DNA from: Didymodactylos carnosus
Taxonomy: Eukaryota; Rotifera; Eurotatoria; Philodinida; Philodinidae
Direction of reading: 5' to 3'
DNA: 26,929 nucleotides
Assembly: GCA_905250885.1 (NCBI GenBank)
Contig: CAJNOQ010002012.1
Span: 1 to 26,929 of the forward strand
Below, in pieces: positions 17,125 to 26,929 of the stretch. The notes below the pieces were generated by a model. That model was given only the letters and a program-made list of their open reading frames with translations. It did not search any database and was not told the origin of the DNA. Every line of letters starts with the position of its first letter. Positions within the stretch are counted from its first letter, which is position 1. Both the position numbers and the translations under genes were made by a program.

Positions 17125-19854
17125 AGTTTTATCTTGTACGCAAACTCGTCGGTTGTTTTCAGTAGTGGTCTTTCGTCATTTCTAAATAATTTGCTTTATA
17201 CGATGAATATATATATATTCAAGTTTTGTTGCTTCTTACAATTGAGTAGTCATTTCACGTGTCAAAATATTGTTTCGAAAGTTTCGTTTTTTGTTAATGA
17301 CACGTACAATTTACAACTTAAGTTTAAATCTTTTACTTTCTTAACATCTAATCAAAATGTTATTCATTATTAACAACGTACATGCTAGAGCAAAGGTTTT
17401 TAGCCTTTCTAAAATCCCCGTTTGATGGTAAATGAAGGTCAGAATCTGAAAACTGTATGACTATATAATTTTCTTTTTCTATATCAAAAAATTATTGGTA
17501 GTTCTAGATGAAATTGATTTGTCGTTTATAACTTGCATATTTTCTCCTTTTACCGAAATGTCTAGTTTTAAGATGATGAATTAACTGTTCGAAATTGTTT
17601 TAAGAGATTCACATTTGTAAATAACACTAGAAGAAAAACGAATTTTAGACTTTGTGCAAAAGTACTTTTGCTCTTTCACATTGACACTTGGACCATCTAT
17701 AATGATTCTCCAAATCATTGCTAAGAAATTTTTTCAGGATCACTTCAACACGATCGCTTTTTGGGATGGAGAATCCGAATTTTAAATACTTTCAAATCTT
17801 AATAACACTCTTTTCTCGACATTTTTCCGATCATACGGACGCTATAAATTTCTTTCTCTTCGATTTATGATCGTGTCCATGCCGAACCTTTTTATCAAAT
17901 GCTGTCGAATACCGCAGCATCTAAAAAATGCTCGATTTACCGACGATAATCGGTAGTATATAGTATATATCACGGTTTGATGAATACCATCCGATATACT
18001 CAGAGAATTTTCTTTCAACTTTTTAATTTTAGTAGATTGTAGAAAAATGACAAAAATTGAAAAATTTTTAAGTTTTTGCTACAAATTTGTCGAAGTACAT
18101 AAACATTGATCAGAGTCATAGATAGACAATATTTATGACGACTGTAATCCATGGCTATCAAATAAATCTCTGACAGTAGAAAAATAAATTAAAAACATTG
18201 AAAATATATCATCGATATTCTTTTTTCGATTGTTGGTATTTAAAAAATACTGTTCGGATATTAGACTGTGAATGTGGTTATATTTTGTGAAAGACGCGCA
18301 AATGTGCGATTTTAATGTTAGTGAATGATATGTTATGTTAAAATAAGCTGTGTTTTATATTTCCGAATAGTTTAAGGACGCAAATGATCGTTATGTTGTC
18401 TGTATCCGTTATCGACATTTATACGATATTTCTGTGAGATTTAAACGATATTTAGAAATATATACTCAACGTAAAACTTGGACATTTGTAAGACTATTTT
18501 GACTTCTATTATGTTAATATGAAGTCATCGATAATAACAATCCATCTAAATATTCTTATAAAACTGATGATAATCAGCAAGCCTTTCTTCACTATCGAAC
18601 GAGTGGATATCATAATTTATTTTTATTTAAAATATTAATTAAAGTAATTTGTTTATTTAAGTATTATTATTTCATTTATTTATTATATCATTATGATGTT
18701 AATACATCGAAGGAGACACCATTTACAAAAGCGTCTGCCATTGTGTTTTATTATCGTCATTGTATCAAATGGACAATATTTCATTGAAAATAATTTTATT
18801 GCAAACATAGTTTTATCTTGTTCGAGACTTTGAGACACTATGATCAATACGTAAAAATCAAATTATCAAAAAACATTTTGAATAAGAGATTACTTGTTAC
18901 TGTTCTGACTATTTTTAGACTACTAATTACTGATTAGTATGAATTAGTGTAGATTTCGGGAGAAATTCTTAAATTAAATTTGCCTATTTTAAAAGTTTCA
19001 CATACAGAATTGTTTTATCAAACCAGTAAGGTGGCATGAGATTGATGGTATCATTGTTACTTTTCAAAATTTTTGTTGCCTTTCATTTTAAATAGATCTT
19101 AATATCATCGTGCGCGTACAAGTATTTTATTCAAATTGACTTTGTCCTTCTCTCTTTGTCAATATTTCTTAACCACGTAAAGGTTAGAAAAAAAGCAAAC
19201 AAAATAATAACAAAAACAAAAAACGAAAACCGTTGAATGCGTGAGGAAAACAAAAAAAAAGAAGAAAAAAAAACAAAGTGGAAAAAAAGAGACGCGTCAA
19301 TATCGCAAGATATTTATACGTAGAATTAACGCAATATGATGTGGCGTTCGTTTTTTTCAAAACATGACAAAAAAAAGATGGGACAAAATAAAACTCGTTA
19401 TTGAAAAAAGCAAAAAAAGTACAAATATAGAAAGAGAAACAAAAAAATGCATGCTGAGTAGAGTGTATAGTGACTGCTAAAGGAACAAACATTCAGTTTG
19501 ATTAGAAAACGAATGGTATTATAAGATGTCCAGATTTTTTTACAGCGTAACGGAATAGATAGTGTGAAAGATTTTAGAGCCAATAGAAATAAGAGAGAAG
19601 GTAATGATTTTTTGTGTAATATAACAAAATTTGTCTATGGTATGAACATAGAAAAAAAACTCGAAAAGACAATATATTAAATGAGTATTTTATTTCTTTG
19701 CTCTTTTAGTACATCAGAGTAAATTATTTTGTCAGCCTTGCTCAATGAATGAAAATACTCAATAAAAAAAAAAAAAGAAGAGAAAAAGTGATGATCGCGA
19801 CTAGAATGTTAAGTCAAGCGTAAATATCTCTTACCAATCAGTATTTAAGCTCGA
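17125..19854. other. Gene-poor 3' flank of the Hox gene
   Basis: About 2.7 kb with no supported gene. The AT-rich frames are shadows (17062-17373, 19184-19583). The stretch 19190-19450 is very A-rich on the plus strand. A TTTATT (minus-strand AATAAA) at 19689-19694 lies about 165 nt past the Hox stop and is a possible polyadenylation signal. Regulatory elements are plausible but cannot be picked out without comparison to relatives. Confidence 0.4.
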
Positions 19855-22084
<2,230 letters not shown>

Positions 22085-25000
22085 AGTGTTTATGTTGATG
22101 TCATTGCGTTGAGAAAAAAATATATATTTGAATTATTTTGTGTTAATAGGTATTTTTATGATCAATTAAAGTTTTTTTATTATCTAATCCCATGTATAAA
22201 ATTAACAAGTCATTGCCTCTTTTTTTTTTCCTCCTCTCTTCTTTTTCATGAGGAAGTTAAACAACGGCGACAATGACAATTTTATTCAGGTTAACTCTTG
22301 TTGTTGTGTTGTTGTTCTGGTTAATAATAATAAAAATAATAATTTGTGTAGTTGTATAGTGTTTAAATGACAATCGAAATGTGTGCAATGATAGCCACTT
22401 TACAATGATTTGTTATAGCATAAAGAGACGAACGAAGAGAAAAATATTATTTCTGGTATAAAATGTCCAGTAAGACTTGTTCGTAATGGCTATAATATTG
22501 CAGTTATTCTTATTGTTATGATTATTTCAGGGAAGAAATTTAACGGGACATCTCTATCGTTCTTTTCTTTCTTTCTCTCTCTTTCTCTCTCTTTCTCTTT
22601 CGACTCTGAACACATGGTTATTCATAAGAGTTCAACACACCAATGAACGACTATCGGTATTGTGTACCTTATTTTGATTTGAGGATCGTATATTTTTTTT
22701 CTTCTCTTTTCTGTAATTTGTCGAGAATATGTGTCCCAAAAGAAAGATCACTTTTTCTTTTGCTACTCTCTATACTCACGTATGTATAGATGAATACTAA
22801 TTTTGTCTTTTTCATCATCAACTCAATAGAGAGATATGTACGTGCAAAAATTGAGTTGATACATAAAGAAAAAAAAATATTATCTTTGCTTCCACAAAAA
22901 AGAACGAGATGTGTATGAAATAAATACCTATGGGACCACTAAAAAAAAGAAAAGGTTCGTCAAAGTGTCGACAATGTCGGCTATTATTCGAAATTTTGTT
23001 CTGCACTTTAAAGTTCGAAAGATCATCCAATTAAAATTAAGACATTGTTAAATTTTTCGATGTCATAATGAGTCGTTTACATAGTGGATCACTGCAAATT
23101 TTTGTTTGTCATGAAAAGTTGTTTTTTTGAATTAAATATTTTTTCAATTGTCTGGAAAACCGACAAACAGTTAGAATTGATGGAGAGAGATTTCTTATAA
23201 AGGAAAAACATTCGGGATATATAATTGTATATATGATCGACTGCCTCATTGATTAGAGAGTAAGAATGCAATTTAATTAGTTTTCAAATCTGGACTTTCG
23301 ATGAATACCGATTTCAAAATTTTATTTTATTTTAGATTTAGACTAATCTTTCAAAGCTTTGACTTACTATTTAATTCACCTTTTAACAGAGATTAATAAT
23401 AAATTGATTTTGTCCGAACCACTTTTACTCGTTCCATAATACATACCTACGTTGCAATCTATCTTTTACAGAAAAACCGAATGAAAAGGTGTTTTACGGA
23501 TAATAATCGTTGTAAGACTCCGTAAATGCAGAATCAAATATGTGTAAAGAAATTAGAATTCATCAAAATCGTCGAAAAAACTGTTGATTGCTTCTATTGG
23601 ATGTATTTCACACATCAGCTATATTAAATTTTGCGGAATCTTGTGAAAAATATGGTAGCTTTACCAGATATTTTTCTGGAAAACGTCTGTATTGATACAT
23701 GTCTAGCACAGATCTACGCTTTTCTCGACTTTCATTACTCAAAACATATTGTTTTACATTTATTCTCTAAGTTTTAGGAGTTTTATAGTATTAACAAAAA
23801 AAATGTTCGTTTTTTGCATGAGGATACGCATTTGATTAAATTATTGTGAATAGTAGAGAAACTACAATTGGTCCTGGTATGCTTCATTACTCATTGTCAC
23901 GCAGTGTAGATATGCCGGCACACAACTGTAATTTATAAAAGAGAAGTGGAGATGTTTTTCGTTTAATGTAGTCTGCACATGCTCTTTAGATTGTTTTACT
24001 TGAGTATATTTCACACATTTAGAGGTTTTCTATGTCTTTCACTTGTTTAGACATCTTTTCTACTTTGAACAATAAACAGCACTCGCATTCCGATGAATAT
24101 GCTATTAAAGAATGTCAATGACGGCTCGATCGGTTTGATATATTGTTTATACTATATGATGATAATCAAACGGGAGCAGATCAATTTTATGCACTTCATT
24201 TAAATGCCAAGTGAGCACATCGGCAATTCATACAGAGAAAGATCAATTTTATTTGTAACTGTTCTAGTGACACTTTATGATGGGAAATGTTAAATACAAA
24301 ACTCTATTTTCTGTTAACAAGAACAAGTTTAATCATCATCATCAGCAGCAGCAGAAGCAACACTTACCGACCAGTAGGATAGAATGAGAGAAGATCTGCA
24401 TTAGGGTTGAGATGGTTTTAATAGCTGAGTGGACAGGTGAATATATGTTCAAGTTCGTTAAGAGGATCACAACTATTTTTAAGCAAATAACTATTTCATG
24501 CCTTGATTGGGTCTATTTTCGACTTATTTTCATGACAATGACAGGACACTAAGATAGTTGTATTTAATCTGAGGAGATCTCGCTTTTTTCTTTAAAACAT
24601 CCTTAAGATAAATCAGAAGCGAAGTTTTTATACAAGTTCTTTATCGATTTTTTGTCATTTTTTCGTGTCATTATCTTAAGTTTCATAATAGTAGTGAAAC
24701 GAAAATACTTAGATTTTACTTGTCGATATTCAACTGTCTAATGACATATATCCTACTTATCAATAGACCATTCTTAATGATCGTATTGTTTTCTATTTGA
24801 TAAATGTACAAGACTTCAAAGTAAAAATTCTTTAAAATAAGTCGGTTGACATTACTTATAAAAGTACAAAATATTTGTTTCAACTGTAATTGTTAAAAAC
24901 TTATCGATGTATGTATAATAAGATCATTAGAAAAAATGTTAAAGTGATTTTTGATTAAGATCAACAAACAATAAGACAAGTAAAATAAGGAATTTGAACG

Positions 25001-25965
25001 GTACTAAAAATATGCATGTTTCTCTGTATCAATAAAATGATCATAAATGACAATCTGGAACGAAAAGAAATATATGTTGTTAGAACTACCGCTAATTATC
25101 TACTAAAAAAAAACACACAGTTTCTATAATAGTTGAAGAAAAAAAATTTGTTCATTTCAACCATAGCTCATTCCAAACACATTCGTTAAAATGTCCTACT
25201 ACTAAATGAATACATTACGTATCATTATCACCTAAGTTCAATAGATATTTACGTGTATTTTTTCACGCGTGTCTTCTCTCTGTTAAGAATCTCTTGTTGA
25301 TCAACGAAAAAAAAAAAAAAAATATATGTATATACAAAATAAAGCAACAACCGATAAAACACGATACGATGGCTGATTTTCTTTTAACACCTATTACGGT
25401 TTTATTGATCGTATGTTACAAAATATTTTAGAGTCTAGAATCAAAATTTATTTTCAATTGTGAATTGTTTGTTAATGAGAATTTAATGACAAACTTGTTT
25501 TTATGAACTATGTATTACACTCATTTTTTCTTGTTTTTGTCGGCAACGTAAATTCCGACTGATTGATTACATTTGACTTTTTTTTCTTGTCACAATAGCA
25601 AACATAATAATATCAACTGAATTTCTCAATTAGAACAAATTACATCGGTTTTTATCACTTGAAAAAAGTCAATTAATTCACTCTATGCTTTTTTTTATGT
25701 CAAGTGTAATCTTAGTGACAAAATCAACATCTATTTTTCTATCATCGAATAAACTACACAAAATTTGGCAAATAAATATCAGATGGTACGTTTGTAGATA
25801 ACTCACGATTGATATATGTTCTACTTTTCTCTTATTGTAAAAAACACAATATTTATTGTTTTTCTTACATTCGTATAGTATGTAATTATATTTTGTTTCC
25901 ATTTGGCAGTCTTCTCTTTTTGCAACACATGTTCTAAATTACCACACTTACTAATCATCACTATA
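22085..25965. other. Gene-poor 5' flank of the Hox gene
   Basis: About 3.9 kb without a supported gene on either strand; short frames at 22818-23271 and 25678-25902 are not convincing. Features seen: a pyrimidine tract at 22560-22600, a CAT/CAG trinucleotide run at 24332-24352, and a consensus splice donor on the minus strand at 24366-24367. Probably promoter, 5'UTR and regulatory DNA of the Hox gene, by position only. I found no miR-10 or iab-4-like mature sequence by eye. Confidence 0.45.
22560..22600. repeat. TTTCTC-type pyrimidine tract
   Basis: About 40 nt of uninterrupted C/T (repeats of CTTTCTCT), some 480 nt upstream of the Hox start codon. On the gene strand it is a GAGAAAG purine tract, a type often bound by GAGA-like factors. 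That role is speculative here. Confidence 0.75.
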
Positions 25966-26929
25966 TTTTTCAACCTATAATATTATCCATCATCCTTGTT
26001 TTATTATTATTAAGATATTTTTAAATGTTTCCTTCTCACTTTTTTTCTATCTGATCACACGACTCGCGTCGCTTAAAAGTTTTTTTTTTCTCAAAAAAAT
26101 TGATGCAACAATTTTGAGTTATTGTCCGGATTTCTGAATTTATTAATATTTCATTTCTCGATATGACCTTTCGTTTCCTATTTCAAATGAATCAGGATCA
26201 TATTTCAAGGAACAATTTTATCGCTGCTCTTTGTGAACTTTCTCGCACCATATTCTCTTATACATCTTTTTTTTCAACAATTATCGTGTATTTCAATCAT
26301 TTAAAAGAAAAAAATACACATTCTCAATCGTAGTTCAAAGGATTATTTGTACAAATCTCTTGATAAAGAAACAAAAGGAAAAGTAGCTGCGAATAGAGAA
26401 CAACAATGGTTAGCATGCAAGCAGCAGAAAAATAAAGATATGGTAGAAACGCAGAGGATATATTGATACAGTATTTGACCTATTTATTTTTAAATGTTAC
26501 GGAATGAAGAGCGAGACCATGTTACTTTCGCAAGTCACTAACGTTATTAGACAATGCAATAAACTATTAGCATAGTTTTTGATTGATGAAGTAGAATCTA
26601 TGTTTCTTCTTTTCCAGTGGTTAAAACAAAAAAGAAAAAAAAATTGTTTTATATTGTCTAACCTTAATGGTCTCTTACAAATATAAGTATCGATATTTTG
26701 TCACACGTCAAAGATTAAAAGAGAAACGTTTGTACATCCGAGATAGTTGTCTATGTGATCTTTTAGCGTGTAGATTGTTTCACAACTTGGAAAAAATTTT
26801 TGCCTATATAAAAAACTTTATATATTCAGTTTGATTATTGCCGCTCATAATAAAAGTGAGAAGGAAACATTTAAAAATATCTTAATAATAATAAAACAAG
26901 GATGATGGATAATATTATAGGTTGAAAAA
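25966..26929. repeat. Inverted repeat with perfect 78-nt arms at the window end
   Basis: 25966-26043 and 26852-26929 are exact reverse complements (78/78), separated by 808 nt of AT-rich DNA without a gene. The right arm stops exactly at the last base of the window, so it may continue. With no substitutions at all, it is either a very young terminal inverted repeat or a consequence of where the sequence contig was cut. Confidence 0.9.

Noticed and set aside
16692-17373. Frames of 126 (minus) and 103 (plus) codons
   Set aside because: They run across the dispersed-repeat copy and AT-rich flank, overlap each other at the repeat and carry no motif.
19184-19583. Phe-rich minus-strand frames of 61-102 codons
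   Set aside because: The translation is dominated by Phe and Leu because the plus strand is A-rich; no transmembrane-protein pattern beyond composition.
24332-24352. CAT/CAG trinucleotide run as a coding poly-His/poly-Gln tract
   Set aside because: No open frame extends from it on either strand beyond a few dozen codons; likely a non-coding microsatellite.

Overview
The window is AT-rich animal nuclear DNA with small multi-exon genes, GT-AG introns (often 50-120 nt), long gene-poor stretches and many inverted-repeat elements. Three things point to a rotifer, most likely a bdelloid: an Antp-class Hox gene; a broken copy of a Cys-rich membrane-protein family that I recall as expanded in bdelloids; and the mix of short introns with small fold-back elements. 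The lineage call is inference from recall and was not tested by a search.

Left part (1-6.2 kb): a 597-bp near-perfect palindrome opens the window. Decayed coding fragments follow (845-1701), partly in an inverted arrangement. Next comes a 12-exon gene for a PLP-dependent L-threonine/L-serine ammonia-lyase on the + strand (3351-6214, 500 aa, all splice phases consistent).

Middle (6.2-17.2 kb): a repeat-dominated accessory region. It holds a small minus-strand gene with a perfect RanBP2-type zinc finger and a predicted N-myristoylation start; a nested inverted duplication (7860-9970) containing a 264-bp MITE-like element; and a minus-strand ankyrin-repeat gene whose last exon runs into the duplication. 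It also holds a symmetric fold-back element with GC-rich tandem-repeat arms (11222-11765), a 24-nt tandem repeat, a pseudogene of a membrane-protein family, a relic of a hAT transposase, and a pair of ~150-bp inverted copies 10 kb apart. A short core (GGAATCAGCG) recurs seven times in otherwise different contexts.

Right part (17.2-26.9 kb): a minus-strand Antp-class Hox gene with three exons (22084-19855, 315 aa), an intron inside the homeodomain, and a tandem TAGTAG acceptor that could add one residue to the helix 1-helix 2 loop. It is flanked by long non-coding DNA, as expected for a developmental regulator. The window ends in a perfect 78-nt inverted repeat, so both window ends are inverted-repeat arms.

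The genes do not form a pathway. The ammonia-lyase is housekeeping metabolism, the Hox gene is axial patterning, and the material between them looks like a transposon-rich interval with decaying multigene-family members.
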